Source: Novosphingobium sp. CECT 9465 (GTDB lineage: Bacteria > Pseudomonadota > Alphaproteobacteria > Sphingomonadales > Sphingomonadaceae). From it: 64,000 nt of DNA. Location of the stretch: contig NZ_CAKLBX010000001.1 in NCBI RefSeq assembly GCF_920987055.1, positions 558,001-622,000 on the forward strand. Direction: 5' to 3'. The position numbers were made by a program, and so were the translations under genes. Under the pieces are notes generated by a model. It was not told the origin of the DNA and did no database searches. It saw only the letters and a list, made by a program, of their open reading frames with translations. Shown in pieces: positions 28,876 to 38,724 of the stretch (positions are counted from its first letter, which is position 1; the number at the start of each line of letters is the position of its first letter).

Positions 28876-29173
28876 AATGGCAGAACAGGGTTACGTCACC
28901 CGCGAAACGGTGACGATCGTGAACCAGCGCGGCCTTCACGCGCGGGCAAGTGCAAAGTTCGTCAATGCCGTGGCCAAGCTGCCTGAAGGCATCGATGTGA
29001 TCGTCGCCAAGGATGGGACCGACGCCAATGGTGCATCGATCCTCGGCCTGATGATGCTCGGCGCGGCCAAGGGCGATACGGTCGATGTCGCCGTTGCCGG
29101 ACCCGAAGGCGATGCCGACGCGATCCTGATGAAGCTGACCGGGCTGATCAAGGACGGCTTTGGCGAGGATTGA
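28868..29173 (+). CDS. ptsH: Phosphocarrier protein HPr
   Basis: HPr of 101 residues. The phosphorylated His lies in NQRGLHARASAKF and the regulatory Ser (HprK target) in NGASILGLMMLGA. It carries phosphate from EI (not in the window) to the EIIA just upstream. The start overlaps the EIIA stop; an inner ATG at 28877 is also possible. Confidence 0.94.
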   Translation: MREMAEQGYVTRETVTIVNQRGLHARASAKFVNAVAKLPEGIDVIVAKDGTDANGASILGLMMLGAAKGDTVDVAVAGPEGDADAILMKLTGLIKDGFGED

Positions 29174-29213
29174 GCGACTTGCTCCCCGCCATTTGCTGAC
29201 GCATGGGGGCGGC

Positions 29214-30017
29214 ATGACGCGCAAGATCATCACCGGCTATTCCAATCCCACGGTCAAATTCGTGCGCAGCTTGCGCGAAAAGAAGTATCGGCGGATCGAA
29301 CGCAAGTTCCTCGCCGAAGGACTTCGGCTGCTGACCGACGCGCGCGAAGGCGGGCGCCTGCCTGAAATCCTGCTGATGGCGCAAGGCCGCGAAGCCCATC
29401 CCCTGCTCGATGAGCTTGAAGCCGCGGTCGATGCGGCGGGCGGCGAAGTGATCGAACTGCCGGTGGATATTCTCGCCAAGGTCACCGGCAAGGAAAACCC
29501 GCAGGCTGTCGCCGGGGTCTTCGCTGAATGGGATACATCGATTCAGCGGGTTGACCGTAACACTGCCCCGCTGTGGCTGGTCGCGCACGCCATGCGCGAT
29601 CCGGGCAACCTTGGCACCATGTTGCGCACCGCCGATGCGGTGGGCGCAGGCGGCCTCATCCTGATCGACGATTGCGTCGATCCGTTCTCGGTCGAAGCCG
29701 TGCGCGCCAGCATGGGTGCGATCTTTACCAAGACTCTCGCACAGGCGCGCTGGGAAGACTTCATCGGCTGGTTGCGGGAAGGCGAGGGCCAACTCGTGGC
29801 CGCATCCTTGCGTGAAGCCGTGCCCTATCGCGGTGCGCCTTATGCCGCTCCCTGCTTCGTCATGGTCGGCAATGAATCGCGGGGGCTTCCCGAAGATTAC
29901 GAAATGGCCTGCGATCTGCGCGTGACCATGCCGATGCGCGGCCGGGCCGACAGCCTCAACGCGGCGGTGGCGGGCGCGGTGCTCGCCTATGGAGTCCTTG
30001 CATCGCTTGATGTATAA
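29214..30017 (+). CDS. TrmH/SpoU family RNA methyltransferase
   Basis: SPOUT methyltransferase of 267 residues that 2'-O-methylates rRNA or tRNA. The N-terminal substrate-binding domain (NPTVKFVRSLREKKYRR) is followed by the knot motifs AHAMRDPGNLGTMLRTADAVG, VMVGNESRGLP and MRGRADSLNAAVAGAVLAY. The exact RNA target is not readable. The start is the ATG at 29214. Confidence 0.92.
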   Translation: MTRKIITGYSNPTVKFVRSLREKKYRRIERKFLAEGLRLLTDAREGGRLPEILLMAQGREAHPLLDELEAAVDAAGGEVIELPVDILAKVTGKENPQAVAGVFAEWDTSIQRVDRNTAPLWLVAHAMRDPGNLGTMLRTADAVGAGGLILIDDCVDPFSVEAVRASMGAIFTKTLAQARWEDFIGWLREGEGQLVAASLREAVPYRGAPYAAPCFVMVGNESRGLPEDYEMACDLRVTMPMRGRADSLNAAVAGAVLAYGVLASLDV

Positions 30018-30071
30018 CACCCGACTGTCCGGTTAATCGCACGGTCAGTCGTTCGGGCGTATGGTAAAATC

Positions 30072-30476
30072 ATGCGTAAAGCCCTCGCCTTTGCCGCCGT
30101 CGCTGCCGCTCTCCTGAGCGGCTGCGCTACGGCGCCATCTGGCGGTGCCGGGCTGTCGGGCACACGCTGGACGATCATGCGGATTGATGGTGCCGCCCCG
30201 GTCATGCCCGCCAAGGCCACGATGCGCTTCGAGGAAGATCGGCTGGGGGCCAATGTCGGCTGTAACGGCATCGGTGGCGATTACCGAGTCGAAGGCAATC
30301 GCCTTATCGCCGGACCGCTGATGGCTACGCGGATGTTTTGCGAAGGCCCGGTCTGGCAGCAGGAGGAGGCGGTCAATGCGCTGCTTTCCGCCGCACCCGA
30401 ACTCATGCGCAGCGGCAGTACGCTGCGTCTCGTCTCAGGCGGCCACACGCTCGATCTGGAACTCGCCGCAAACTGA
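30072..30476 (+). CDS. META domain lipoprotein (HslJ-like)
   Basis: Lipoprotein of 134 residues with a lipobox (LLSGC, Cys at about 17) and one META domain (SGTRWTIMRIDG ... ANVGCNGIGGDYRV ... MATRMFCEGPVWQQEEAVNAL). The domain occurs in HslJ, a heat-shock/antibiotic tolerance protein; the role here is unknown. It ends one base from the convergent lipoprotein gene. Confidence 0.85.
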   Translation: MRKALAFAAVAAALLSGCATAPSGGAGLSGTRWTIMRIDGAAPVMPAKATMRFEEDRLGANVGCNGIGGDYRVEGNRLIAGPLMATRMFCEGPVWQQEEAVNALLSAAPELMRSGSTLRLVSGGHTLDLELAAN

Positions 30477-31235
30477 TCAATCCCCGGCGATGAAAGCTGT
30501 GATCTGCCACTTGCCGTTCTTCGGCTCGGCAATCAGCCGATAATCCAGCAGGCTGCGCAGCTTTGCCGTCTCCACCCAGCCCTTGTCGCCATTGTCGAGG
30601 CGCGCCGGGGTAAATCGCGCGTCCGGGTTGTAGTCCATCGGATCGATGTTGACGATGAACCATCCGACATTGCCCTTGTCCTTGCCCTTAGGGCTGTCCA
30701 GCAAGGCCACGTCATCGCCGGTGACCACCATGGCGCTGTAGCTGTCCACGTCGTCGGGCACATTCCAGAACACCCACGGCATCGCTGCCAGTCCGCCCTC
30801 CACCGCGCAGCCCAATGGCAGGATCGCACCGAGTTCCGCCCATAATTGCCGTTCGGGATCGGCAAGCCGTTTCTGCAATTCCTCAATCCCGCTCCCCCCG
30901 CCATAGTCGAGCGTGATGTCGGGTGAGGCCAGGGCTGCAAGCGCCGCGCCGTCTCTTGCGCGGATTGCGGAAACCAGCGCCTTGCGGAATGCGGGCCAGC
31001 CCGGCGCGGCCGCACAATCGTCGCGGGGCGCATAACGTATGCCCGCAAGCCCGACAGTCTCCCCACTGGCCACCGGCGAAGGGCTGGAAAGCGGTTCGGG
31101 CGAGGGCAGGGCGCTCGACTTGCCCACGGACGCAGCGCTGGCAGATATGGCAGGAACAGGCACCGCCTCGCGCTCGCATCCGGCCAGCAGCAGCCAGAGC
31201 GCCGCGATCAGCGCTGAACTTGCCCGTCCGCTCAT
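30477..31235 (-). CDS. Putative lipoprotein, unknown function
   Basis: Protein of 252 residues with a lipoprotein signal (LLLAGC), a Ser/Pro/Ala-rich linker to about residue 60, then a globular domain containing DDCAAAPGWPAFRKALVSAI and ending YRLIAEPKNGKWQITAFIAGD. The LDYRLIAE(P/K)xxGxWxI end occurs in periplasmic stress-test-like proteins with an SH3-type fold. Its start overlaps the rmuC stop (ATGA), so it is co-transcribed with rmuC. Confidence 0.7.
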   Translation of the reverse strand: MSGRASSALIAALWLLLAGCEREAVPVPAISASAASVGKSSALPSPEPLSSPSPVASGETVGLAGIRYAPRDDCAAAPGWPAFRKALVSAIRARDGAALAALASPDITLDYGGGSGIEELQKRLADPERQLWAELGAILPLGCAVEGGLAAMPWVFWNVPDDVDSYSAMVVTGDDVALLDSPKGKDKGNVGWFIVNIDPMDYNPDARFTPARLDNGDKGWVETAKLRSLLDYRLIAEPKNGKWQITAFIAGD

Positions 31236-32752
31236 CCGGTACGCACATCTCCTTCGTCGGCGTCGAGTGCTGCCAGAGCCGCCGGTTCTGCATCGGCATA
31301 GCGCGGTGCGGATTCGACCAGCGGCACTTCTTCTACCTCACGCTTGCCGATTTCGATATGCTTGTCCTTCAGCCGGCGCCCGGCGGACAGGACATTGCGT
31401 TCGAAGCTGCCGACGAACTTGTTGTAATTCGTCACTGCGCTGTCGAGACCGTTGCCCACACGCTTGAGATGTTCGGCGGCCACGGCCAGGCGGTCATAAA
31501 GCTCACCCCCCATGCGCCCGATCTCGCGCGCCTCGCGCGCAAGGCCATCCTGCCGCCAGACTTGCGCCACCGTCCGCGCAATCGCCACAAGATTGGTCGG
31601 GCTGGCCAGCAGCACCCGGCGCTCGAACGCAAAGTCCCACAAGCCCGGATCGCGTTCCAGCGCGGCGGCGATGAAGTGTTCGCCCGGCACGAACATCAGC
31701 ACGTAATCAGGCGCTTCCTCGAACTGGCTCTGATAGGACTTGGCCCCCAGCGTCTGGATGTGGTTGCGCATGGACTGGACGTGGGCGTTCAGCGCGATCT
31801 TGCGGGTGTCATCGTCCACCGCTTCGAACGCATCCTGATAGGCGTTCAGCGAAACCTTGGCGTCGATCACCAGCAGTTTGTTGCCGGGCACCCGCACGAT
31901 GGCATCGGGGCGCAAGCGGCCTTCATCGGTATCGACCGAATGTTCGGTGACGAAATCGGTATGTTCGGCAAGCCCGCACTGTTCGAGCACGTTGCGCAAC
32001 TGCAATTCACCCCAGCGTCCACGCGTCTTGGGGCCATTGCGCAAGGAATTGCCCAGTTGCGCGGCGGCGGCACGGACCGCTTCCTGACCATCGCGCATCG
32101 ACTGGATCAGTCCGGTCAGGTTGCCGAACGCATCGACGCGTTCTTTCTCCAGTTTGCCGACCTGCTCCTCATAGCTGCGAAGCCGCTGGTCGACCGGCGA
32201 AAGCAGCGCCTTGAGCCGCTCTCCGCTCGATTTCTCGCTTTCCTCGAAGCGGGCCTGCGCGCGCGCGAGGAAGGTTTCCTGCGCCTTTTCCAGCACCTTG
32301 TTGCCCGCGTTCTCGAACTCCTTGCGCAACACGTCCTGTGCCTCGATCAACATGCGCTTCTGTTCGGCAAAGTTTTCGGCGTCCGCTTTCAACCGTTCAA
32401 GCGCGGTGCTCAGCGCTTCGCGATCCGCGCGCACTTGCGCCAGTTCGGCGCGGATCACCGCCGCATCGGCGGCCTGCTGGCACGCGGTGGCGAGCGCGGG
32501 GGTCAGTTCATCGCGATGGCGGCGCACTTCGGCCAGTTCGGCGGCGAGCGCATCCATGGCCTTCACCCGCTCGCCCATCGCGGCAAGATCGACGGTCATC
32601 GCCTTGACCGTACCCTCATGCACCTTGGCATCGGCATCGCGCGCATCATGGCGCGCGCGCCATTCCGCAATGGGACGCGAGCCGAGGAACCAGCCGATGG
32701 CCAGGCCTGCGACAAGGACCACGAACATCACGATTAACTGGGCGGATTCCAC
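31232..32752 (-). CDS. rmuC: DNA recombination protein RmuC
   Basis: Protein of 506 residues with one N-terminal membrane helix, a long coiled coil (about 40-200) and a nuclease-like RmuC domain (GRWGELQLRNVLEQCGL, LLVIDAKVSLNAYQDA, SPTNLVAIARTVAQVWRQ). RmuC limits sequence inversions and is predicted to be a restriction-like nuclease. First gene of a two-gene unit with the lipoprotein. Confidence 0.93.
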   Translation of the reverse strand: MESAQLIVMFVVLVAGLAIGWFLGSRPIAEWRARHDARDADAKVHEGTVKAMTVDLAAMGERVKAMDALAAELAEVRRHRDELTPALATACQQAADAAVIRAELAQVRADREALSTALERLKADAENFAEQKRMLIEAQDVLRKEFENAGNKVLEKAQETFLARAQARFEESEKSSGERLKALLSPVDQRLRSYEEQVGKLEKERVDAFGNLTGLIQSMRDGQEAVRAAAAQLGNSLRNGPKTRGRWGELQLRNVLEQCGLAEHTDFVTEHSVDTDEGRLRPDAIVRVPGNKLLVIDAKVSLNAYQDAFEAVDDDTRKIALNAHVQSMRNHIQTLGAKSYQSQFEEAPDYVLMFVPGEHFIAAALERDPGLWDFAFERRVLLASPTNLVAIARTVAQVWRQDGLAREAREIGRMGGELYDRLAVAAEHLKRVGNGLDSAVTNYNKFVGSFERNVLSAGRRLKDKHIEIGKREVEEVPLVESAPRYADAEPAALAALDADEGDVRTG

Positions 32753-32899
32753 TCAAACCTCCGGCAGAACGAAAGCGGAACCTAGTCTGGGTCGGCGGTC
32801 GAAGCAAGCTGATGGATGGACTGTTCCACAGGTGGGGTGAATGTCGGAACAGAGCGGCTCGTGCTTCGCTCTGTCACCACAGGCAAAGGAGAATTACCC

Positions 32900-33310
32900 A
32901 TGTCGATCAAGAAGATGATTTCCGAACACCCGCAGGTGGGTGACAATTACAACGAATCGCTCGGCCTCTCGGTCAAACACGCGATGTACTGTTCTGCGAT
33001 CTGCAATTCATGCGCCGATGCGTGTCTGGCCGAGCCGATGGACATGAACCAGTGTGTGCGCACCTGCCTCGATTGTTCGGAAGTGTGTGCCACGACCGCG
33101 CGTATCGCCATGCGCCGGACCGGATCGAACCGTGAACTGATCCGCGCGCAATTGGCGGTGTGCATCAAGGCTTGCGAAATCTGCGAGGCAGAGTGTGCCA
33201 ATCATGACAATCCGCACTGCCGACGTTGCGCGCAGATGTGCCGCGAATGCGCCGATGACTGCCGTAGCGCGCTTGCCGATCTGGAAAGGGAAGTGCACGA
33301 GGCCGCGTAA
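32900..33310 (+). CDS. Four-helix bundle copper-binding protein (Csp / DUF326)
   Basis: Cytoplasmic protein of 136 residues with many Cys spaced along helices (CSAICNSCADAC, CVRTCLDCSEVC, CIKACEICEAEC, CRRCAQMCRECADDC). This is the pattern of copper storage proteins that bind Cu(I) inside a four-helix bundle. No signal peptide, so a Csp3-like cytosolic form. GGAGA precedes the ATG. Functionally close to copAB at 9.9-12.6 kb but not linked to it. Confidence 0.88.
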   Translation: MSIKKMISEHPQVGDNYNESLGLSVKHAMYCSAICNSCADACLAEPMDMNQCVRTCLDCSEVCATTARIAMRRTGSNRELIRAQLAVCIKACEICEAECANHDNPHCRRCAQMCRECADDCRSALADLEREVHEAA

Positions 33311-33325
33311 TGCGGCCTCACGCCA

Positions 33326-33892
33326 TCAAGCCACCTTACGCAGCTTTTCCAGCTTCTTGATCGCCATGTTGCGCTTGAGGCGCGAGAGGTGATCGATGAA
33401 CAGGATGCCTTCGAGGTGGTCCATTTCGTGCTGCAGGCAGGTCGCCATCAGGCCGTCCATGTCCTGTTCGTGGGCATTGCCCTCCAGATCTTGCCAGCGC
33501 GCGCGGATGCGCGAGGGGCGTTCGACTTCGGCGTAGATCTCCGGCACCGAAAGGCAGCCCTCCTGATAGAGCGTGTGCTCTTCCGAAGGATCGAGGATTT
33601 CGGGATTGATGAACACCTGCGGCTCGCGCTTGGTCGGCGTATGATGATGGTGGTTGCCATCATGATCGCAGGCGACAGGTTCCGCGTCCGGGTCTTCGGG
33701 TTGAAGATCGATCACCAGCACACGCAGCGGCACGCCCACCTGGATGGCGGCAAGCCCGATGCCGGGCGCATCGTACATCGTCTCGAACATGTCGGCTACC
33801 AGCGTGCGCAGTTCGTCATCGAACTTTTCGACGGGGACGGAGACCTGCTTCAAACGCGGATCGGGAACTTCAAGGATTTCGAGAATGGCCAT
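33326..33892 (-). CDS. def: Peptide deformylase
   Basis: Metalloenzyme of 188 residues removing the formyl group from nascent chains. All three motifs are present: [18 protein letters not shown] and QHEMDHLEG. An unusual insertion around residues 75-90 carries a His run ([13 protein letters not shown]). The start is the ATG at 33892; upstream sequence in the same frame is not conserved. Confidence 0.95.
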   Translation of the reverse strand: MAILEILEVPDPRLKQVSVPVEKFDDELRTLVADMFETMYDAPGIGLAAIQVGVPLRVLVIDLQPEDPDAEPVACDHDGNHHHHTPTKREPQVFINPEILDPSEEHTLYQEGCLSVPEIYAEVERPSRIRARWQDLEGNAHEQDMDGLMATCLQHEMDHLEGILFIDHLSRLKRNMAIKKLEKLRKVA

Positions 33893-33937
33893 AAGCGCCA
33901 GATAAGCAAGATGAAGCCGACTCGCAAGGTGCAGAAA

Positions 33938-34011
33938 ACCCACCCCGCTGCGGCTAACGCTTCTTGCAGAAGCGCAAGTCTCGCTCCCCTCCCGCAAGCG
34001 GGAGGGGGTGG
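33938..34011. repeat. Dispersed palindromic repeat, copy B
   Basis: Same blocks as the copy at 22581-22660: CCCCGCTGCGGCTAA, AAGTCTCGCTCCCCTCCC, a short hairpin (CTCCCGCAAGCGGGAG) and GGGGGTGG. It lies in the 124-base gap between recR and def, where it could fold in the transcript. Confidence 0.7.
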
Positions 34012-34016
34012 ACATG

Positions 34017-34613
34017 TCACCCCACCGGCCGCCGCGCCCGCAACGCTTGGGCCAATGTGCCTTCGTCCAGATAATCGAGTTCACCGCCCACCGGCAGGCC
34101 ATGCGCCAGTTGCGTCACGCGCACCGTCATGCCCTCAAGTCGCTCCGCGATGTAATGCGCGGTGGTCTGCCCTTCCAGCGTGGCGTTCATGGCCAGCACC
34201 ACTTCGTCCACGCCGCCTTGGCTTACGCGGTCGAGCAACTTGCCGATGGTCAGGTCTTCGGGCCGCACGCCTTCCAGCGCGGACAAGCGCCCGCCAAGCA
34301 CGTGATACTTGCCGGTGAACAGCCGCGCGCGGTCGAGCGCCCAAAGGTCCGCCACTTCCTCGACCACGCAGATCGAGCGCATGTCGCGGCGCGGGTCAGC
34401 GCAGATGCCGCAAGGGTTGGTGGTATCGACATTGCCGCAAGTGTCGCATTCTACCAGCAGTTCCTGCACCTGGCGCAGCGCATTGAGCAGTTGCTCCAGC
34501 GCGGTCTCGCGGCGCTTGATCAGCCACAGCACTGCGCGCCGGGCCGAACGCGGTCCCAGCCCTGGAAGGCGGGCCAACGCGCCCGATAATGCCTCGATCT
34601 CTTGCGATGCCAT
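34017..34613 (-). CDS. recR: Recombination mediator RecR
   Basis: RecFOR pathway protein of 198 residues. The N-terminal helix-hairpin-helix ([18 protein letters not shown]), the zinc finger ([16 protein letters not shown]) and the Toprim domain ([16 protein letters not shown]) are all visible. The start is the ATG at 34613. Upstream of def on the same strand. Confidence 0.95.
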   Translation of the reverse strand: MASQEIEALSGALARLPGLGPRSARRAVLWLIKRRETALEQLLNALRQVQELLVECDTCGNVDTTNPCGICADPRRDMRSICVVEEVADLWALDRARLFTGKYHVLGGRLSALEGVRPEDLTIGKLLDRVSQGGVDEVVLAMNATLEGQTTAHYIAERLEGMTVRVTQLAHGLPVGGELDYLDEGTLAQALRARRPVG

Positions 34614-34658
34614 TCGGGGGGGGATAGGGACTGCGGCGTTTGCAGGAAAGTGTCTTTT

Positions 34659-34736
34659 CGTCATTGCGAGCCTAGCGAAGCAATCCAGTGGGCTGCGCGT
34701 GTGGCTCTGGATTGCTTCGCTACGCTCACAATGACG
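34659..34736. repeat. Inverted repeat of the TCATTGCGAG dispersed family
   Basis: Arms 34659-34688 and 34707-34736 are reverse complements at 28 of 30 positions, with an 18-base loop, in the divergent recR-fmt gap. A related, more decayed copy is at 60808-60876. Similar repeats are widespread in bacterial intergenic DNA. Confidence 0.75.
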
Positions 34737-34753
34737 ATAACGGGGAACATCGG

Positions 34754-35662
34754 TTGGCGCGCATCATCTTCATGGGAACCCCCGATTTCGCGGTGCCGAC
34801 GCTGAACGCGCTTGTGGCCGCAGGGCATCAGGTGGTTGCCGTCTACAGCCAGCCGCCGCGTCCGGCGGGCCGGGGCAAGAAGCTGCAACCCTCAGCCGTG
34901 CAACTGGCGGCAGAGGCCCATGGCATCGAAGTGCGCACTCCGGTTTCGCTCAAAGCCGCGGACGAGCAGACGGCGCTTGCCGCGTTGGAAGCCGATCTGG
35001 CGGTAGTCGCCGCATACGGCCTGATCCTGCCGCAGGCGGTGCTGGATGCGCCTCGCCTCGGTTGCCTCAACGTCCACGGCTCGCTCCTGCCGCGCTGGCG
35101 CGGTGCCGCGCCGGTGCAGCGCGCGATCCTTGCGGGCGACGACCTGACCGGCGTCACCATCATGCAGATGGAGCGCGGCCTCGATACCGGGCCGATGCTG
35201 GCGAAAGTGGAAACGCCGGTGGCAGGAAAGACCGCAGGCGAACTCACCATTGAACTGGCGGAGAAGGGCGCAAGCCTGATGGTGCAGGTGCTGGCCGATC
35301 TCACGGCCTACCCTCCGGTCGTCCAGCCAGAGGAGGGCGTGACTTACGCCCAAAAGATAGACAAGGCCGAAAGTCGGCTCGATTTCAAGCGTCCGGCGGT
35401 GGAGGTGGAACGGCAAATCCGCGCGTTCGCTCCTGCTCCGGGCGCATTCTTCGAACTCGACGGCGAGCGCTACCGTGTGTTGGCGGCGGAGTGTGTGGAA
35501 GGTGCGGGCGTTGCAGGGACCACGCTGGACGATGCGCTGACCATTGCCTGTGCGTCCGGCGCGATCCGCCCCACGCTGATTCAGCGCGCCGGACGGCCTG
35601 CGATGGATGTCGCCTCGCTGTTGCGCGGGCGGACGGTTGCTTCGGGGACGTGCCTTGGCTGA
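34754..35662 (+). CDS. fmt: Methionyl-tRNA formyltransferase
   Basis: Enzyme of 302 residues that formylates initiator Met-tRNA using 10-formyl-tetrahydrofolate. Motifs: [15 protein letters not shown], the catalytic Asn/His/Asp region [21 protein letters not shown], and [17 protein letters not shown]. The start is a TTG at 34754 with GGGGAA upstream; the first ATG (34771) would cut into the first strand. Peptide deformylase, the matching activity, is 0.9 kb away on the other strand. Confidence 0.94.
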   Translation: MARIIFMGTPDFAVPTLNALVAAGHQVVAVYSQPPRPAGRGKKLQPSAVQLAAEAHGIEVRTPVSLKAADEQTALAALEADLAVVAAYGLILPQAVLDAPRLGCLNVHGSLLPRWRGAAPVQRAILAGDDLTGVTIMQMERGLDTGPMLAKVETPVAGKTAGELTIELAEKGASLMVQVLADLTAYPPVVQPEEGVTYAQKIDKAESRLDFKRPAVEVERQIRAFAPAPGAFFELDGERYRVLAAECVEGAGVAGTTLDDALTIACASGAIRPTLIQRAGRPAMDVASLLRGRTVASGTCLG

Positions 35663-35665
35663 AGT

Positions 35666-35770
35666 GCGCCACCACCCCCAATCCCCTCCTCTGAAGAGGA
35701 GGGGGCTTTTAGGTAGCGCAACCTGCTCCCCCTCCTCTTCAGAGGAGGGGGTTGGGGGGTGGTGGAGCGC
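35666..35770. repeat. Large compound palindrome between fmt and truA (repeat copy C)
   Basis: Left half 35669-35705 and right half 35728-35765 are near-perfect reverse complements. Each half contains its own palindrome (CCCTCCTCTTCAGAGGAGGG type). It fills almost all of the 111-base gap and its right end abuts the truA ribosome-binding site. Confidence 0.75.
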
Positions 35771-35773
35771 AAC

Positions 35774-36526
35774 GTGACCCGCTTCGCTCTCACCCTCGAA
35801 TGGAACGGCGCGTCCTACCAAGGCTTCCAGCGCCAATCGCACGGGCCATCGGTGCAGCAGGCGGTCGAGGAAGCCGCGTTCGGGGTGACCGGCGAAGAGG
35901 TGCGCGTCCATGCTGCCGGGCGGACCGATGCGGGTGTCCACGCGCTGGGCATGCGCGCGCATTTCGATCTTGCGCGCGCCTTCGATCCGTTCCGCATGGC
36001 AGGCGCGCTCAATGCCCATCTCGGCATGGCCAAGCACTCCATCGCCGTGCTCGATTGCGTGGAAGTGCCCGAAGATTGGCACTCGCGCTTTTCCTGCATC
36101 GGACGTGCTTACGAATACCGCATCGTCAACCGTCGTGCGCAATTGACGCTGGATCATGGCAAGGCCTGGCGCATCGCGCGCCCGCTTGACGCAGAGGCGA
36201 TGCACGATGCTGCGCAGGCGCTGATCGGGCTGCACGATTTCACCACGTTCCGTTCGGCCCATTGCCAGTCGGCCAGCCCGGTCAAGACGCTTGATCGGCT
36301 GGAGGTCCGCCGCGAGGGTGACCGCGTGATCGTCGAAGCCGCCGCGCGCAGCTTCCTTCATCATCAGGTCCGCTCGATGGTCGGCTGCCTTGTCATGGTC
36401 GGGCAGGGGCAATGGACCCGCGCCGATCTTGTCACCGCGCTTGAGGCAAAGGACCGTCGCAGGCTGGGGCTGAACGCCCCGCCTGACGGCCTCTACTTTG
36501 TTCAGGCGATCTACCCGGATATATAA
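35774..36526 (+). CDS. truA: tRNA pseudouridine(38-40) synthase
   Basis: Enzyme of 250 residues. The catalytic Asp is in [14 protein letters not shown]; other markers are [38 protein letters not shown] and [11 protein letters not shown]. The GTG at 35774 gives the usual N terminus and has GGAG 10 nt upstream; earlier GTGs at 35759/35762 lie within the repeat. Confidence 0.94.
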   Translation: MTRFALTLEWNGASYQGFQRQSHGPSVQQAVEEAAFGVTGEEVRVHAAGRTDAGVHALGMRAHFDLARAFDPFRMAGALNAHLGMAKHSIAVLDCVEVPEDWHSRFSCIGRAYEYRIVNRRAQLTLDHGKAWRIARPLDAEAMHDAAQALIGLHDFTTFRSAHCQSASPVKTLDRLEVRREGDRVIVEAAARSFLHHQVRSMVGCLVMVGQGQWTRADLVTALEAKDRRRLGLNAPPDGLYFVQAIYPDI

Positions 36527-36544
36527 GGCAGACCGTCCGGCGGA

Positions 36545-37525
36545 TCACCCCCGATGCGCAACGCTTTCGGGCAGATCCTTGCCGAACACGCGCTGGTAGT
36601 ATTCCGCCACCAGCACCCGCTCGGTCTCGTCGCACTTGTTGAGGAACGAGAGGCGGAAGGCAAAGCCCACGTCGTTGAAGATCTTGCTGTTCTGCGCCCA
36701 TGAAATCACCGTACGCGGACTCATCACGGTGGAAATATCGCCGCCCATGAAGCCCTGCCGCGTCAGGTTGGCCACGCGCACCATGTCTGCCACAACCTTG
36801 CGATCAAGATCAGGCATCTTCTTGGAAACGATTTCCACTTCGGTCGCATCGGGCAGATAATTCAGCGCCACGACAAGGTTCCAGCGGTCCATCTGGCCCT
36901 GGTTGATCGCCTGCGTACCGTGATACAGCCCCGACGTATCGCCAAGGCCGACCGTGTTGGCGGTGGCGAAGAGGCGGAAATAAGGGTTCGGGCGGATCAC
37001 CCGGTTCTGGTCGAGCAGCGTCAGCTTGCCTTCGGTTTCCAGCACACGCTGGATCACGAACATCACGTCCGGGCGGCCTGCGTCATATTCGTCGAATACC
37101 AGCGCGGTCGGCGTTTGCAGCGCCCACGGCAGCAGGCCTTCGCGGAATTCGGTAACCTGCAAGCCATCGCGCAGAACGATCGCGTCGCGCCCGACAAGGT
37201 CGATGCGGCTGATATGCGCGTCAAGATTGATGCGGATGCACGGCCAGTTGAGCTTTGCCGCAACCTGTTCGATGTGCGTGGATTTGCCGGTGCCGTGATA
37301 GCCCTGCACCATCACGCGGCGGTTGTAGGCAAAGCCTGCAAGGATCGCCAGCGTGGTGTCCGGGTCGAACACATAAGTCGCGTCCGTATCGGGCACACGT
37401 TCGTCCGCGCGGGAAAACGCGGGGACTTTCATGTCGATATCGATGCCGAAAGTTTCGCGGACATCGATCTGCGTGTCGGGCGCGGCGAGCAGGGTCGACG
37501 CGTGATTGTTCGGAATATCGCTCAT
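36545..37525 (-). CDS. cobS: Cobaltochelatase subunit CobS
   Basis: AAA+ ATPase of 326 residues of the aerobic cobalt chelatase (CobNST). Motifs: an N-terminal region with [10 protein letters not shown], Walker [14 protein letters not shown], Walker [15 protein letters not shown], the sensor [11 protein letters not shown] and MDRWN. CobT, its usual neighbour, is absent from both sides, so it may be encoded elsewhere or CobS may serve another role. The start is the ATG at 37525. Confidence 0.9.
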   Translation of the reverse strand: MSDIPNNHASTLLAAPDTQIDVRETFGIDIDMKVPAFSRADERVPDTDATYVFDPDTTLAILAGFAYNRRVMVQGYHGTGKSTHIEQVAAKLNWPCIRINLDAHISRIDLVGRDAIVLRDGLQVTEFREGLLPWALQTPTALVFDEYDAGRPDVMFVIQRVLETEGKLTLLDQNRVIRPNPYFRLFATANTVGLGDTSGLYHGTQAINQGQMDRWNLVVALNYLPDATEVEIVSKKMPDLDRKVVADMVRVANLTRQGFMGGDISTVMSPRTVISWAQNSKIFNDVGFAFRLSFLNKCDETERVLVAEYYQRVFGKDLPESVAHRG

Positions 37526-37686
37526 CGCTGCCCCGCCTATACGCGCGGGCGCGGCCCTGCAATACGGTTTGCAGCGCGTATGCAGGATAGACCGACAAAA
37601 TAGGACCGGCTGCCCTGAAGGGCACGGCGTGCGACCTTGCACTCTCGCCGCGGCTTCCGAACGGTTCGCCGAATTCATCCTTGCGG

Positions 37687-37706
37687 CATACCAACTGGTC
37701 GGTATG
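37687..37706. promoter_or_regulatory. Likely TetR-family operator before the tetR start
   Basis: CATACC and GGTATG form an inverted repeat around ACCAACTGGTCGGT, a palindrome of the kind bound by TetR-type regulators. It ends 8 bases before the GTG start of the TetR gene, so binding would block the promoter or 5' end of the operon (autoregulation). Confidence 0.55.
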
Positions 37707-37714
37707 GTGAAGGT

Positions 37715-38353
37715 GTGATCCCGAATCGCCCTTTTCGTCCCCCCGCCGTCACCGCGCGTGACAAATTGCTGGAGGCAGCGGTGAAGCTTATCCGTACCAA
37801 TGGTTACGCTGCCACGTCAGTCGATCAGCTGTGCGCCGCCGCCGGGGTGACGAAGGGCGCGTTTTTCCACCACTTTGCCTCAAAAGAAGCGCTGGGCGTT
37901 GCTGCGGCGGAATACTGGTCATCCAGCACCAGCGCCTTTTTCGGCGATGCGCCGTTCCACGATCTTCCCGATCCGGTGGACCGTGTGCTGGGCTATATAG
38001 ACCTCCGCATCGCGCTGGTGGGTGGCCCTGCGGAAAGTTTCAGCTGCGTTGCCGGAACGCTGGTGCAGGAGGCGTTTCGATCCAGCGCGGCCATCCGCAT
38101 CGCGGCAGAGGCCAGTATCATGGGCAATGCCCGCGCGCTCGAAGCCGATCTTGACGCGGCCATTGCGCAAACGGGCGTCACCGGCACGACCGGGGCAAGC
38201 CTTGCCCGCCACGTCCAGGCCGTCATCCAGGGTGCCTTCATCCTGGCCAAGACCCAGCCGGATGAAGGCGCCGCCGATCTCGCGCGGGAGCAGATCGCGC
38301 ATCTGCGGCGCTATTTCGCCATGTTGTTCGGGAGAGTACCCGCAAAGGAGTAA
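37715..38353 (+). CDS. TetR/AcrR family transcriptional regulator
   Basis: Repressor of 212 residues. The N-terminal helix-turn-helix is clear ([20 protein letters not shown] followed by HHFASKEAL); the C-terminal ligand domain carries [15 protein letters not shown], as in NemR/AcuR-like regulators that respond to electrophiles. The start is taken as the GTG at 37715. First gene of a six-gene operon of adduct-handling proteins, which it probably controls through the palindrome just upstream. Confidence 0.88.
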   Translation: MIPNRPFRPPAVTARDKLLEAAVKLIRTNGYAATSVDQLCAAAGVTKGAFFHHFASKEALGVAAAEYWSSSTSAFFGDAPFHDLPDPVDRVLGYIDLRIALVGGPAESFSCVAGTLVQEAFRSSAAIRIAAEASIMGNARALEADLDAAIAQTGVTGTTGASLARHVQAVIQGAFILAKTQPDEGAADLAREQIAHLRRYFAMLFGRVPAKE

Positions 38354-38358
38354 GGCCC

Positions 38359-38724
38359 ATGTCCTATATCGACGGATTTGTTCTGGCAGTGCCCGCCGCC
38401 AATCGTGACCGCTACGAAGCGGTCGCCCGGAAATTCGATGCCATGATGGTCGAGCACGGCGCGCTGCGCGTGGTCGAGGCCTGGGGTGATGATGTAAGCC
38501 ATGGCAAGCGGACCGATTTCTACCGCGCCACCGAAGCCACCGACGATGAAGTGGTCGTGTTCAGCTGGGCCGAATGGCCGGACAAGGCGACGCGCGATAC
38601 CGCTCATGCCGCCTTTCAGAAGATCATGGCCGAAAGCACCGAGCCGATGGACATGCCCTTCGATGGCGCGCGCATGATCATGGGCGGCTTTGCCACGTTC
38701 CTTTCGCTGGGCGCTGCGTTGTGA
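38359..38724 (+). CDS. DUF1428 family protein
   Basis: Small dimeric alpha/beta-barrel-type protein of 121 residues (MSYIDGFVLAVPAANRD, VVEAWGDDVSHGKRTDF, MDMPFDGARMIMGGF). Function unknown; the family often sits next to VOC and SRPBCC genes. It overlaps the next gene by GTGA. Confidence 0.88.
   Translation: MSYIDGFVLAVPAANRDRYEAVARKFDAMMVEHGALRVVEAWGDDVSHGKRTDFYRATEATDDEVVVFSWAEWPDKATRDTAHAAFQKIMAESTEPMDMPFDGARMIMGGFATFLSLGAAL

Noticed and set aside
30923..32737. 604-codon plus-strand frame opposite rmuC and the lipoprotein gene
   Set aside because: Spans two real minus-strand genes and their overlap; low-complexity Arg/His-rich translation.
34892..36412. 506-codon minus-strand frame across fmt and truA
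   Set aside because: Runs through two conserved plus-strand genes and the palindromic repeat; no homology.
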